Of a stretch of 64,000 nucleotides of DNA, positions 23,815 through 36,510 are shown in pieces. Each line of letters begins with the position of its first letter. The stretch's first letter is position 1. The notes beneath the pieces are model-generated. The model was not told where the DNA came from and made no database searches. It worked only from the letters and a program-made list of their open reading frames with translations. Source of the DNA: Diphasiastrum complanatum (Eukaryota; Streptophyta; Lycopodiopsida; Lycopodiales; Lycopodiaceae); assembly GCA_029204225.1 (NCBI GenBank), contig CM055092.1:88325666-88389665 (forward strand). The letters are read 5' to 3'. Both the position numbers and the translations under genes were made by a program.

Positions 23815-25870
23815 ACTGTATGCATTACCTTTGAATCTTTTGGAATTTTAAGATATACCCAACCTACAACTTGAAACTCCCAAGGCGATTGCTTCAAATT
23901 AACAAAATGTTGAACCCAATCCTAGGGACTCTACATATTTTCTTGAGCTAACTATAAAATCTTTAGCATTTTCCACAAGAGATCAACACCTTTTGAACTT
24001 TGATCAACTCAATTTCAATCGTTATTGTAGACCGAATATAAGCATAAATGGGCTATGTTCTCGGTATTCGAATGCTTACTACTACTATAAGCAAACTCAA
24101 TAAAGGTTAGAAACCTTTCCCAATAAGATTGCTATCAGGATACATATGCTCATAGCATCTGCACATTACCCTCTCCTAATGATCAAGTATAAATTAGAAT
24201 CTGAACTATGATTCATCAATCATAATTCATCGGATTCTTATTCCATACTAGAAAATGAGAGAACATAAATATGACTATTCTTATAAGACATATGAGTTGC
24301 TCTGTAAAAGTCCTTTCCATGAGGAAAGTTTCAGACTTATCAACTCACTTTACAATATCTATCAAGAATTGCAATTATCAATAATTTCTCACTCTAGGCA
24401 TGGCACAAAGTGTCACAAGGTTCAATCTAGAATACATCAAGACTTGTTTACTCTTAAGTGCTGATCTAGAATAATTAAGAAAATTTATCGAAACTTCAAT
24501 GCATCAAGTTTTGAGTTTTGGATTACACCAACTATCCAACTCTATCTAAGTTTACAAGATAGTGTTCTATTTCTTTCCAATCAAAAAATACTTAAAACCA
24601 AAGGCTCTCATGTACCCTATGCACAAAAGTCTCTGAAAGAGTAATGATTGTGACTTCTAAGCCATACATATAAACTACAATAAATGATGATTACTATAGT
24701 TCAACCAACTAACTTAGAAGTAATGCTCCTGATACAATTAGTTGTACCAGATTTAAAATGTTTAAGTGTGGGCCCCAAAATCGAAACACCTAATTCCATT
24801 AGATTCTAAATCCATCCCAAGTTAATAATTCTTCTCATCGAGATACCTTATTAACCTATGAGCAATTGTTTGAAAACGACTCTCATCAATATGCCTAGGT
24901 TTTTTTCTGACTAGTTTAGACATGCTTATAAAATCAGTCCAAGAAACACAAATTGGATCCACATGATTTAATAACTTGCGCAAAGAAAACGTGGTCCCCC
25001 TATAATTCACTACAGAGCATATCTCCCTAAAGTTACACAATCTGTAAATATTAATTTAGTTGAGAATCTTGTAATCTAGTAAATTCTAAGAGAGAAATTT
25101 CTCAAAAGCTGCTACTTCTTAATATATCAACCATAATCTCAATCGAAGATTTTTCCAAAAGAATATATCATTAACCAAGAATTTTCTCCCCTGCATCTAC
25201 TTTACATGCATCCTTGTTGGCAGATTCTGAGGAATCCCCAAGATGTTGAGCCCAACTATTCTAAAGAGCACCTCTCACTCTAGACCGCAATACTAATTCC
25301 TCACAAATAGAGAGAATACATAAGCAAAATAATGTATGAAGAATGCCTTCTACTCAAGTTAGAGAGAGAATACCAAAAACAAGCAAAATAGCATGAGATC
25401 CAATTTTGACATTATGACATTACCAAAGCTTGATTCATCATTAGAAATGAATGAGAACCATATGTACATATTTAGGAGAGCCAAAATTCGTGGTACTACT
25501 TGCATTCAATGCATTCCCTACACCTAATCAAGTGTAAACTACTACCATATTGACACCTAACAGCTTGCATGCTGAAATTGTACCTAACTTCTTCCTACTT
25601 TATCCAAATGTCAATTTCTCAACTACATATTTACAAAACTACATGCATGTGTCCAATACTGTATTTGCATGCCTTGCATGTGACTTCACTAGATGAATTG
25701 GACATGTGTAGAACATGTATACTGACTTGCATGTTGCATGCATGCATTCTAACTGACTTTGCATGTCATCTACTTTTATGCATGTCTACAAATCTAGATC
25801 TACCTAACTCAAACTCGCCCTAACCTACAAGGTCATGTGCTCAATTCACATACCTTTGATATATACAATG
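23815..25870. other. No gene seen
   Basis: AT-rich sequence. By position it may contain the 5' LTR and leader of the plus-strand copia that follows, but I could not place TG...CA ends or a primer binding site. No ORF is convincing. Confidence 0.35.
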
Positions 25871-25879
25871 GAACAAAGT

Positions 25880-28800
25880 GAATATTTCATCTGAGAAAGA
25901 AATTCTTCACCCTCAGAATGTCTGATGCAGATAATATTTCGAGTCACCTCAACGCATTCAAAAATCTTATGGAGCAAATGACTACAACTGGCTCAATCAT
26001 AGAAGATTCTGATGCGCTCATGACTCTATTATCGAATCTACATGAAGCCTACAAAAATTGGATAATGACAATTTCTACTTAGGAGCACCTCACTCTATCT
26101 AGAGTAATTTTGCTGCTCCTCCAAGAGGAGATCAGAAGAATAGCATCTCCTCATGCTTAGAGTCAGATCCTCAAGCTCTGTATTCAAAAAATCAGAAGTT
26201 TAGATCCAAGAGATCTACAAAGTTAGGCTCACTGACAAGAAGAGCAATATGCAATCTGGACCAACTTCTGGTTCAGGATTGATTCAAGCTCTTCATCATT
26301 CCAACCAGCGCAGAAACTTTTTTGCAGATACTGTAAAAGGACTGTCCACGAAATCAAGGACTGCCGAACTTTGAAGTACACCAACGAAAAGAAGAAGCAG
26401 TTCCAACAACAAGCACATAGTGCTATAGCCAGTCACTTAAATCAGCAACAAGAAGAAGAAGATGAAGCAACTTTCATAACCAAAGTCAGAGAACAACAAA
26501 ATATCGATTCCTGGTATCTAGATTCCGCAACAACTCAACACATGACTCACCATCGCGACTGATTTAAAGACTATAAGTCATTCACCGACTCTCGAGTTGT
26601 GCAACTTAGAGACAACTCATCACATTCAATCGAAGGTGAAGGAACAGTCAGAGTTGAATTCAAAAGAGGTTAGGTCAAGTTGTTGTCCAACGTTCTCCAT
26701 TTTCCGAATCTGACCAAGGATCTGCTCTCAGTTAGCAAAATCATTGATTCAGGCCATAGGGTCAAATTCAATATAGGGGCTGTACAATCCTTGACAAATC
26801 CCAGAAGGTTCTAGCCTATGGAAGAAGAAGTGGCTATCTTTATAAACTCAGTCATTGCTATTCTTCTAATGGTCAAGCTCTTCACACAATCACTTCTGAA
26901 TCAACTGATATGTTGTGGCATTTCAGACTTGGCCATCTTAACTTCAACAGTATTCAACAAATGTCATCTTAGAGTCTAGTACAAGATTTGCTTTCAGTCA
27001 ACAAGCCAACTTCTCCATGCGAAAGTTGTATTATCAGCAAGCATGCTAGGAGTCCCTTCAGTTCAAACTCAGTTCATACATCCAAGGGCTTGCTTGACCC
27101 TGTACATAATGAAATTTGTGGCCCGATGCAGACTGCTTCCACAGGGGGAGCTCTATATTTCTTAACCTTTATCAATGACTTCTCTCGAGGGACTACAACC
27201 CACTATCTGAAGAAGAAATCTGAAACATTCAAGGTTTTTGTGTAGTTCAAGACATCTACAGGGAACCAGACCCAGAGGAAGATCAAGGCTCTACGCACAG
27301 ATGGAGGGGGAGAGTACATCTCCACAGAATTCAAGGAGTTCTGCAAGGCCAACGGGATACATTAACAATATACAATCAGCTACTCACCGCAGTCAGATGG
27401 TGTAGCTAAATGGAAGAATCAGACACTCATCGAGAGTAACAAGAGCATGATGGCCCATGTCTCTCTTCCAAAGAAATTCTAGGCAGAAACTGTTACAACA
27501 GCTACCTACTTGCAAAATTGATCCATCACCAAAGCCCTGAATGGCAAGACACCTTATGAGGTGTGGACATGATCAAAACCATCACTCAAACATATTCGAG
27601 TGTTTGGATGCATCGCTTTCGCTCAGATCCCGGAAGATCTAAAAAGAAAGCTAGATGATAAGGGCATGAAGACGATCTTCATCGGTTATTCCTCAAATCA
27701 CAAGGCATACAAGCTCTAAATTTTGGATAGCAAGAAGGCATTCACCAGTAGAGATGTCATTTTTGTGGAAGACCAGTTCATCGACCACAAAGGAAAAGCT
27801 GCTGATAATTTCGACCCAAGGATCGAGCAACTAGACAATTCCGATCTAGGGATTCACCTGCTGAATAATGGCGATGACTCAGACAATGAGTCAGAACCTC
27901 AATGAGTCAACCCACATCAGAGGACCGAAGTGTCAACCCAGAAGGTCGAACAGGTCCAGATAGCCTCCATCCAGATTTATGGATGATCCAACCTGCTACT
28001 TTGTGTAGGAACCAACCATTGTTTTTGAGGTAATGTCTAGCTGATGCTAACCAATGAAAAATAGCGATGGACACCAAATTTGATTCTCTAATGAAAAATC
28101 AGACATGGACACTCACTGAGTTTCCAAAAGACCAGAAACCAATTCCATGCAAATGGATATTCAAGGCAAAGTATGACACTGAAGGAAGGCTAAATTGTTA
28201 CAAGGCCAAGCTAGTCGCCAAAGGCTTTTCCCATATTCCAGATCTGGATTATTCAGAAATCTTCAGCCTAGTCATCAAACATGCTTCAATCTGCCTACTC
28301 CTCTCCTCTATGTAGAAGATACACTCTTATTCAGTAATAATCTGAATCTGATTAAGGATACAAAATGCATGATGGCTCAGAAATACAAGATGACTGACAT
28401 GGATCCAGTCCAGTATTGTCTCAGAATCCATATCCAACGAGATCGACCCAGCAGACTGATCTTTATCAGTCAGCAACAATATCTCAACAACGTGCTGAAA
28501 AAGTATGGAATGGCCAACTGCAAACCAAGTCACTTTCCACTCGACACTGGACTAAAATTATCAAAGGAACAGTCTCCTCAAACTGAGGCAGAAAAGGAGG
28601 AGATGAAGCGCTACCCATTTCAATCCATCATCGGCTCACTGATGTACGCAATGATCTGCACGCGACCAGACCTTGCATATTCGATCAATGCACTTAGCCA
28701 GTTCTTGTCAAATCTAGACTTAACTCATTGGAAGGCACTAACAAAGGTCATGAAGTAAATCCAGGCAATGAAAACTCTCAGCATCTGCTACGGAGGCAGC

Positions 28801-29270
28801 CACACTGCCAACATCCTTGAAGCCTACATAGATGCGGATGGATAGGAGATGTCGACACCAGAAAATCAACTTCTGGATTTGTATTTTTATACAACCAAGG
28901 CCCAATCTCATGGAACAGTCGGAAGCAGACCTCAGTTGCATTATCATCAACGGAATCCGAATACATAGTTGCCACTAATCAAGCAAAGAAGTGATCTGTC
29001 TAAGGCAACTGCTTGAAGACATAAACCTTGTACAACCACTTCCTACAACAATCTATTGTGACAATCAAAGCACAATAGTGCTATCTCTCAATCCGAGATT
29101 TCACTCTTGAAGCAAACACATAGAAATCATGTATCATTACCTTAGAGAGAAAGTGCACAGCAAGGAAGTAGAATTGATTTTCTGTAGAACAAACTCCATG
29201 GCAGCAGATTACTTCACAAAAGCTCTATCAAAGAAGCAACATCTCAAATTTAACGATTTGTGATGACAAC
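25880..29270 (+). pseudogene. Copia polyprotein with internal RT deletion
   Basis: Same family as the 8.0-10.5 kb relic. Domains in order: gag-like FHLRKKFFTLRM-type block (about 25890-25925); zinc knuckle CRYCKRTVHEIKDC (26323-26364); protease YLDSATTQHMTHH (26516-26555); GAG-pre-integrase LWHFRLGHLNFNS and CESCIISKHARSPF (about 26910-27060); integrase RTDGGGEYISTEF (about 27295-27330). RT starts at 28067 (PIPCKWIFKAKYDTEGRL). The RT then jumps at about 28308 from the KHASICLLLS block directly to a VEDTLLFSNN block, so a large central part of the palm is missing. RNase H pieces run to about 29265 (DYFTKAL). Stops and frameshifts are frequent. Dead element. Confidence 0.9.
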
Positions 29271-29274
29271 AACT

Positions 29275-29430
29275 ATATTTTATATTTTGGTTCATGTTTG
29301 ATCAGTATCTCTTAGAGTTTGCATCTCATTTTGTATGTAGATGCTGATTTTTCTACATTGGCAGGATTGTTGGTTTCCTCCTTTTTGTATCCAAAGATCA
29401 AGGACATGGATTGGATCTTGAATGATCTAA
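29275..29430 (+). mobile_element. 3' end sequence of the copia element
   Basis: The segment following the polyprotein stop is repeated, with differences, at about 36372-36510: both contain GTTTGATCA, TAGAGTTTGCAT and TGCTGATTTTTCTACATTGG. It is therefore the 3' untranslated or LTR-start part of this copia family. It ends near 29430, where a different minus-strand copia begins. Confidence 0.65.
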
Positions 29431-29434
29431 AATC

Positions 29435-31359
29435 CTTCACATTTTATACATGAAGATGTAACTAGAACATGAAGAATGTAAATGTGATGATTCCTCCATG
29501 CTTAAAACTTTGAACTCTTTGAAAAATAACAGTAAACAATAAATGATAGTTATCATCCAACGCCTGGATGTCTCCTCCATTTTTGTCTGTTCTTGAGATG
29601 TCTCCTCCATGAAAATCAATGAATGGGCCTCCATCTCTATCTTGCCATAAGATATTATCAACACTTGATTATTTGATCATGAATGAGTAATATAATGAGC
29701 CTCCAATAGCTTCATTTCCATCATCAAAACCAGCCAAGAATGCTAGTACAACTCCAACACCAAGATATTGCAAGATAATGTAGTTAGTTTCACCATATCT
29801 TGACAATTTGCACACATTCACATGAAATAGCTCAAACGTGAGATAGAACAAGTAAATTAAACTTGAACAACACTTCCTTGCTGCTCCCTTGCCCTTACTT
29901 GAGTCTTCAATTACCTTCAAAAACAAATCCAAAATGTCTTTGACACTTCATGACTTCTCTTTAATGCTCTTGACTAGCTCCAAATTGCCACCTTCTCTTT
30001 TGTGTTGTTGAAGCTCTTTGGGATCAGGCTCTTGATCTTCCACTTGACCATAAAAGCCATTGAAAAAAAAAAAACTCCAGATCCATTGCTTGCATCCATT
30101 CCTTGAAAACCATCATCCACTTGCATATCATCATCTAGACAAGAAGATGAACCAAAATATGTGACTAAATCAAAATGAGTCACTTCCACTTGCTTACCCT
30201 TCTCGTCATATGTAAGCCCAGAAAGATTTTTATTTTGCTTGAGGATCATCTTTAAACTTGACTTGGGGAAGCATCTCCACCATCACCATCCAAATAACCA
30301 TCTTCATCACCACAAAAAGTGTTAGATTGATCAACATCAACAACATCAAGCTTATCCACATTCTCCTCTTCAAAGACAACATACTTAGAAATGTGAACTT
30401 TCTTTGACTTAGGAATGTAAACCCTATAAGCTTTCATTACTTTACTATATCCAACAAAGATTCCCTTCAAGAATCCAAAAGATGAGTTGACATAGCAAAT
30501 ACTACCAAAGATATTCAAATGCTCCATCCTTGGCTTTTTACTAAAAAGAACCTCAACCATTCTTGAACTTGAGAAAGACATCAAATATGAAATTCTCACT
30601 CCTTAGAAGATAAGTCCAACAATATCTACTAAAGTCATCAAAGCAAGTCGCAAACATCTTTGCTCCTCCATTACTCAAAGAACTAGTACAATGTAAATCC
30701 AATTGTACTAAATGAAAAGGCATCTTAGATCTTGAGCTAGATCTAGAATAAGACAACCTTTGTGACTTTGTCATTGAACAAAGCTCACCAACTTGCTTCT
30801 TTGCCTTCAAACCACTAGGGTTAGAAACAACACATCATCAAGTTTGTAGAGCTCACCTTGTCTCTTGTCCTGAGCAATCAAGACTCCATTATTTTTTATC
30901 AAACAAGAATACCAAAACTTCTACTTTGAGCCTTTTGTCAACCATTTGACACACACTGAGCACATTCTTAGTAATGGAAGGTATGAACAAAAAATTCTTT
31001 AAGTGAACATTCTTATTTGTAGATGAGAGAAAAATAGGAATAGTACCAATTCCCTTGATAACAACTTCACCACCATTGGCCATGTTGATGACCTTCTTCT
31101 CTCCTTTATAAGGCACCAAAGAAGTAAAGTACTCTTTGTGACATGTCATATGAAAGCTTGCTCCACTATCAATCCACCATGGATCAATATCTCCACATTG
31201 GTTAGCAAACAAGAAGAAAAAAAAGATCACAAAGATCCAAACTCTATACTTTAAACTACAAGATTTGAAATAGAAACACCTCCAAATCCACGTAGAATAT
31301 ATGGCGCCCTCAAATCCACCTCTAGATTTGGAAAATCCACCAAATTTAGCCTGCAACCT
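29435..31359 (-). pseudogene. Copia polyprotein 5' part (protease-integrase) relic
   Basis: Minus-strand reading from the leader: protease DPWWIDSGASFHMTCHKEYF (about 31190-31130), then NMANGGEVVIKGIGTI and LKNFLFIPSITKNVLSV (to about 30940). Integrase-core pieces are LVQLDLHCTSS and FDDFSRYCWTYLL (about 30710-30600). An integrase C-terminal hinge follows: HLNIFGSICYVN, FLKGIFVGYSKVMKAYRVYIP (about 30520-30410). The 3' side (29932-29669) holds a block also present, in plus orientation, at 35359-35577, so both belong to one family. RT and RNase H are not recognisable. Frames are broken; inactive. Confidence 0.85.
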
Positions 31360-31371
31360 GCTCTGATACCA
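31360..31371 (-). promoter_or_regulatory. Retrotransposon primer binding site (initiator tRNA-Met type)
   Basis: The minus strand reads TGGTATCAGAGC directly after the LTR end TTTTCACA. It marks the 5' end of the minus-strand copia body at 29435-31359. Confidence 0.85.
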
Positions 31372-32022
31372 TGTGAAAAAATCCAGATCCAAAACACATT
31401 AGTGGATCAACAAGATCTTGGGCCAATCTGGTTGCACATCTAGAAATAGCTAAAAGATAGAAATCGCTACTTTATGCATGCTAGAACTTAGAAATGCACA
31501 AACATCTGATCATAGACACTTGAATATGACTTAGTATTGTCCCTATACATACAACAATAGTAAAGTACAGTACTTCACATGTGTGAAAGCTAGATCAACC
31601 ATAAAATCAACATTCTACACATAGAAAACCAAGATATCAAGAGAGAAACACTTGAGATGGACATAGAAACACAAGAGATGAATTCTCCACAAAGAAAGAA
31701 ACTATGATGATTATTTCTCCACATAGGTACAGCTATTTATAGCTTCCAAAATGTCATTTGGCCACTCTCCCCAAGCTTGACCTAATTTGGAAACTTCTAG
31801 ATACTTCATCAAAAACCTAGAAAATCTACTAGATGCAATGTACCTATATTAGCCAATTAGAATGGGTCCAAATCTAAGCTCATCCACTTATATACTTGCC
31901 AAAATAGTAAAACCACTATTTAGGTGCTTATCGACAAATATGAAACTATCTCTAAGTTGAGATTTCAAGTTGGCCTCCAAAAATGCCAATTAACCAACAA
32001 AACTAGTTGACAAATTTTCACA
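31372..32022 (-). mobile_element. Copia 5' LTR (minus strand), 651 bp
   Basis: The ends are TGTGAAAA (32022, minus strand) and TTTTCACA (31372), a perfect 8-bp terminal inverted repeat, and the LTR abuts the primer binding site. A TATAAATA box lies at 31734-31741. TTCACATGTGTGAA (31574-31587) lies about 150 bp downstream in the direction of transcription. The related 3' LTR of the plus-strand copia at 35995 starts with the same TGTGA. Confidence 0.85.
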
Positions 32023-32023
32023 A

Positions 32024-32281
32024 TTGCAACTAGTTAATTAAATTAAGGATTATTGTTCATCCTATTATAAGCAATTGTGTTGCATAGGATTATTTGCCTT
32101 GTATATTATTCTAATGTTTTTGGTTCAAAAGAAGTTCTTAAAGAGTTTGTGGGCCACAATATGTACAATAATCTTTTCATGTGCATGATCTAAATTCAAA
32201 AAAAAAAAGAATTTGTAATTATGTTGGGCAAATTTGCATACATTAAAAATTGGACAATCAAGAATAGGCCTAGGCTCCACA
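32024..32281 (-). mobile_element. Partial copia LTR (second family)
   Basis: This segment is repeated in inverted orientation at 38187-38425. Shared words include TGTGGAGCCTAGGCCTATTC, GATTGTCCAATTTTTA and GCAACACAATTGCTTATAAT. On the minus strand it follows the RNase H relic at 32310-33442, so it is read as the start of that element's 3' LTR. It is cut by, or adjoins, the LTR at 31372-32022. Confidence 0.75.
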
Positions 32282-32309
32282 CATGTCTATTCTGATTAGT
32301 GTGGCCATG

Positions 32310-33442
32310 TATGTTTAATCCAATTGTCTTTCTTTGCTTTGCAAAGAGCAGTTTGTCGAGCACCTTCGTGAGCAGATCTGCAATCATGTCTTCAGACTTT
32401 ATGTACTGGATCTGGAGCTCTCCTTTCGAGATCAAATCTCAAATGTGATGGTACTTCAAGGGTATGTGTTTTGTCTTTGAATGGAAGACAGAATCCTGGG
32501 ACAGATACATGGCACTTTGAGAATCCATCATCATCGTGCAACGGTTCTCCTGTGGTATGCCAATTGCCCCCAACATCATCTATGCCCAAACTATCTCGTT
32601 CGCCACCCTTGAAGCTGCGACATATTCAGCTTCGCATGAGAATTGAGCTACCAAGGTTTGCTTTTTGCATATCCAACTGATTTCTGCTCCGCACGCCATT
32701 GAACATCCTCTTGTTACGGACTTGCTGTCATCTTTGCAGCTCGCCCAGCTTGCATCACTGTAGTGGTGCAGCTCAAATCCTTTCCTTTCATTGTCTACTC
32801 TGTAGGTTAATCCCATATTTTGGGTACCCTTCAAATATTGCAGGATTTCTTTTTTTTGCCAATGTGTCATGCCAAGATTGGAACGGAATTGGCTTAAAGC
32901 ATAGACAGAGAAAGCCAAATTGGGTCTGGTACAAATTGTAAAGTATGTTAGACTACCGATCAGGTTTTGGTAGGGTATACCTTCCATCTTTCTGTTTTCA
33001 GACAATCTTGCTTCGTCAATTTGGCTCCAGCTACCATTGCTGTGGCTTTTTCTTTGCAATCCATCATTCGATACTACTTCAGCACTTTTTTGACGTATTT
33101 TGACTGACTCAAATGCACTTCATTTTTTATTCGATCTCTTCTTATCTCTAGCCCAAGACATTTTGTTGCGTCTCCCAGATCTGTGATTTCAAAATTTTCA
33201 AAAATCTGACTCTTCGTGTCCTTGATTAGCATCAAGGAGTTTTCTATCATAAGAGAATCATCCATGAAAATAGTCAGAATATTTTTGTGGACATTCCAAA
33301 CATTTCTTTCGATGCTTGGCCAACTTTTGTCTTTCAACTGTTTGTTGATCTCTGTGCAGTTGAAGAGCTTTTGCAGCATCCACTGAAAATACAATGATTC
33401 ACTTATTTGATAAAATAAAGATCCTACCATAATGGTGTTCAA
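32310..33442 (-). pseudogene. Copia RT (C-terminal) and RNase H relic
   Basis: Minus-strand blocks: FMDDSLMI in place of YVDD (about 33270-33240), IFENFEITDLGDATKCLGL (about 33205-33150), QSKYVKKVLK. Then a break, YQNLIGSLTYFTICTRPNLA (about 32970-32920), YSDASWASCKDDSKSVTRG (about 32765-32710), WICKKQTLVAQFSCEAEYVA (about 32670-32610) and DLLTKVLDKLLF (near 32360-32330). The fragment begins inside RT, lacks the 5' half and has several stops. It resembles the better preserved 41-42.8 kb element in order and wording but is a different family by its LTR. Confidence 0.88.
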
Positions 33443-33540
33443 AAAGACTGCAACATAATGGTGTTAAAAAAGATTGCAACATAAATTTTTTCAAAAAAGA
33501 AAATATTAAAATGAATGACAAATTTGATTAATATTTACTT

Positions 33541-34200
33541 TTCTCGTCATTGGTCTTTGCAAGTTATTTTGCAGACTTTAACATCTCGCAAGTGGAGCAT
33601 ACTATCATTCGTGATTTTTTGGGAATCTTTACCGGTCCAAAATCTCTTTTCCAAATTCTAAGAAACTACGAGTAACTCAAATAGGGGACATTTTTTGTTT
33701 TTGCAAACTCTTTGTACATAAAAAATATTTCTAATTTTGTAAAATTATCCGGCAAGTGAAAATATAAGGAATTAGGCAATTTTTCTCCGTGCACATCTAT
33801 AAAATGCTCTAGCCAAGCAGTTGCATTTAAAGCATCTGGAGAAATAGTTTGACCCTGTAAGAATCCCCGTAATGTTGGGTCTTTCTGAAGTCGTGCATGC
33901 ATTCGTTGAAGCCATGAGTTTTCGATTGCGTGAACTGCTTTGTAAGCTTTGTCACAAACCTCCAAAGCATTTAAAAAATACAAAAATAAGTTTTTGTCCG
34001 GCCTCACTGTTGCACACAAATAGTAATTTCTCTCATCTTACTTCGTAAACAGAAGTTTGATCTTAATTCTTCAATTTCTCTGATACTCAGCTTTTGCAAA
34101 CAACAGGATGAGCAGTAAATAATATTTTGTACCCTTCGAATCTCAGATTTTGTAATCAACTGTTTTTGACGATTCGTTAAATCAGGTGAGGATCTCAAGT
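33541..34200 (-). pseudogene. Unrecognised transposase-like relic
   Basis: The minus strand holds two overlapping open stretches in different frames (34198-34004 and 34019-33666), then a third block beyond a stop. The first is basic and ends in CCLQKLSIREIEELRSNF. The second has LEVCDKAYKAVHAIENSWLQ, LEHFIDVHGEKLPNSLYFHL and KNVPYLSYS. Beyond its stop comes FLRIWKRDFGPVKIPK and CSTCEMLK. The order (Cys pair and basic region, VC-A helix, HGEKLP, Y-SYS-F-IW-F-V-IPK, CxxC) reminds me of uncharacterised multi-copy eukaryotic transposase-derived proteins, but I cannot name the family. No terminal repeats were identified. Confidence 0.45.
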
Positions 34201-34599
34201 CTCTCTTGTATTTTTCTTTTTGTTTGGAGTTTGATCTATAAATTGAACTTGGGACACTAGTAGGAGTGGCAAGTAATTGGTTTGGAAGTGATTGTTACTG
34301 TTTGAGAAATGATTTGCAAAATGCAAATATTTGACACTGGAAAAATTGTTCCATCTGTTTTTTGATAATTGTATTGTTTTTTTCAACTGGGTGTATAGTT
34401 TTCAATTTTACATATGAACTCAAACATGTATATGAAACAATATGTGGATCGATAGGAGATATCCGCGAAGCCAGACATTCTCACTTTGTGGTGCACCATA
34501 GAGAAAACAAGAATACTATGTACTCAAAAAAGTATCATGTCAAAAGAGATTAGGTGGCATTAGTGAGTGGGAGGTTAAGAACAACCCGTGGTCATTGGA

Positions 34600-35994
34600 T
34601 TTTCCAAAAGGAGGATTTTCTAAGGAGAAAAAGGATTTGCATGATCTACATGCTAAGGAGAAACTAAGAGTTTCTATGCAAATGGTTTCAATTCAAGAAT
34701 CAGTTGTGCAGGTTGTAGATTCCTTGGAAACAAGGTTGAGGTAAGTTGTATTAAAAGCTTTATTTTTTTATGTTAGGGAGAACCAATTTTTCACAAGGAT
34801 CAAGTGCTTAAGGAGTGACAAAAAACCATTTTGGGATCAAACTTTGTTGTGTGCCAATTTCTTGTGCAATAGTGGTCGAGTGCTATTTTGGATGGAAAGA
34901 CGCCTTTTGAGATGCTATTCAAGAGGAGGCCGAGTGTCAACTTTCTAAGAACTTTTGGATGCACATGTTATGTCAACATCACTCTTGATGATAGGACCAA
35001 GGAGGATTCATCTTCAAGGAAAGGTATTTTTGTTGGATATAGTGAGGTGAGTAAAGTTTACAAGGTTTACATTCCTTCTACTAACAAAGTGATTGTTGGT
35101 AGAGATGTCATTTTTTATGAGGGGACCATTTGCTCTTATGAAGAATGGAACATGGAGTCAAGAAAGCTATTGGATGTTTTCATGACTTTACAGCAAGAAA
35201 TGGATCTGGAAAACAAATTTTGTTCAATGACTTTGATGGTCAACTTGATGATCAAGAGGTTGATCTCAAAGGGCTTCAACATGACATGGAAGATGGCAAT
35301 TTGAAGTTAGTCAAGAGCATCAAAGGAGAATCAATTGAAAAAGATGCTATAATAATTTTTGCGCGCTATTGAAGACTCAAGTAAGGTCAAAGGAGTAGCA
35401 AGGAAGTGTTGTTCAAGTTTACTTTACTTGTTCTATCTCATGTTTGAGCATTTTCATGTGGATGTGTGCAAATTGTCAAGATATGGTCAAACTAGCTACA
35501 TTGGTGAGCATCATTTTGATGTTGGATTTGTACTAGCATTCTTGGCTGGCTTTGCTGATGGAAATGAAGCTATTTGAGGTTCATTATATCCCTCATTCAT
35601 GATCAATTCATCAAGTGATGATGGCATCTTGTGAGAAGATGGAGATGGAGGCTCATTCATGGAGTTTCATGGTGGGTACATGGCAACAAAGGACAAAGGA
35701 GGAGGAGACATGCAAGAAAATGTTGATCACCCACATTTATTGTTTGCTTGTTGTAATTTTTCAGAAAGTTCAAAGTTGATAGCATGGAGGAATCATCTCA
35801 TTTACATACTATGTGATTCTTCATGGCATTGAGGGAGCAAGTCATTGCAAAGGAGGTGGAGCTTCAACATGTGTCCTCAAGGGAATGTGTAGCTGATATC
35901 TTCACCAAAGCATTGGGACAGGACTTGTTCATGAAGCATAGGACTTCACTTGAAGTGTTATCAAAGTCTATCTTAAAACTAGTTGAAGAGGGAG
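34600..35994 (+). pseudogene. Copia relic (integrase end to RNase H tail)
   Basis: Plus-strand copia: an integrase scrap near 34780-34830 (KCLRSD), then GKTPFEMLFKRRPSVNFLRT (from about 34891), CTCYVN, RKGIFVGYSEVSKVYKVYIP and GRDVIF (to about 35115). A block at 35359-35577 matches 29932-29669 of the minus-strand copia. The last coding piece ADIFTKALGQDLF is near 35890-35930. A purine-rich tract GTTGAAGAGGGAG (35982-35994) precedes the 3' LTR. Most of RT is gone and frames are broken. Confidence 0.82.
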
Positions 35995-36372
35995 TGTGAG
36001 AAATTCAACTAGTTTAATCATATTTGCTACATTTTTGTATTTAGAAGTCGAGTTTGAGTATATTCAAATTTAAATGTTAAGTACATTGAATCTATTTCCA
36101 AAAATAGTATAATTTACATTTTGGAGGGAAAGCCAAGTGGCCAAATAGGTTTTGGACCGGTTATAAAAGGATGTAACTCATGGAGAAGCAAATCTTCTCT
36201 CTTCTCTATCTCATTTCATGTTTATACATGCTTCTCTTGGATTCTACCATCCATTGGTGCAGTATACTTGTGAATCTTGCAATGCTATGTGTAGAATAAT
36301 ATATATTTGCTATTTTCAAGTTCACATGTGTGAAATATAGTAGCTTGCTATAAATGTACGGATAGCAACAGT
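35995..36372 (+). mobile_element. Copia 3' LTR, 3'-truncated
   Basis: Starts TGTGAGAAATTC right after a polypurine tract. It contains a TATA-like TTATAAAAGG (36161-36170) and TTCACATGTGTGAA (36321-36334), about 155 bp apart as in the LTR at 31372-32022. It breaks off near 36372, where sequence of another copia 3' end begins. Confidence 0.7.
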
Positions 36373-36510
36373 ACTTATGTTTTGATTCATGTTTGATCAA
36401 ATTCTATTAGAGTTTGCATTCTATTTTGTGTGTAAATGCTGATTTTTCTACATTGGCAAGATTGGTGGAGTAGCTTGTTTTGTAACCAAAGATCTTTAGT
36501 AGATTTGGAT
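36372..36510 (+). mobile_element. Fragment of copia 3' end (same as 29275-29430)
   Basis: Clear similarity to the region downstream of the 25.9-29.3 kb copia polyprotein, including TGCTGATTTTTCTACATTGG. The fragment is isolated, without neighbouring polyprotein. Confidence 0.65.
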
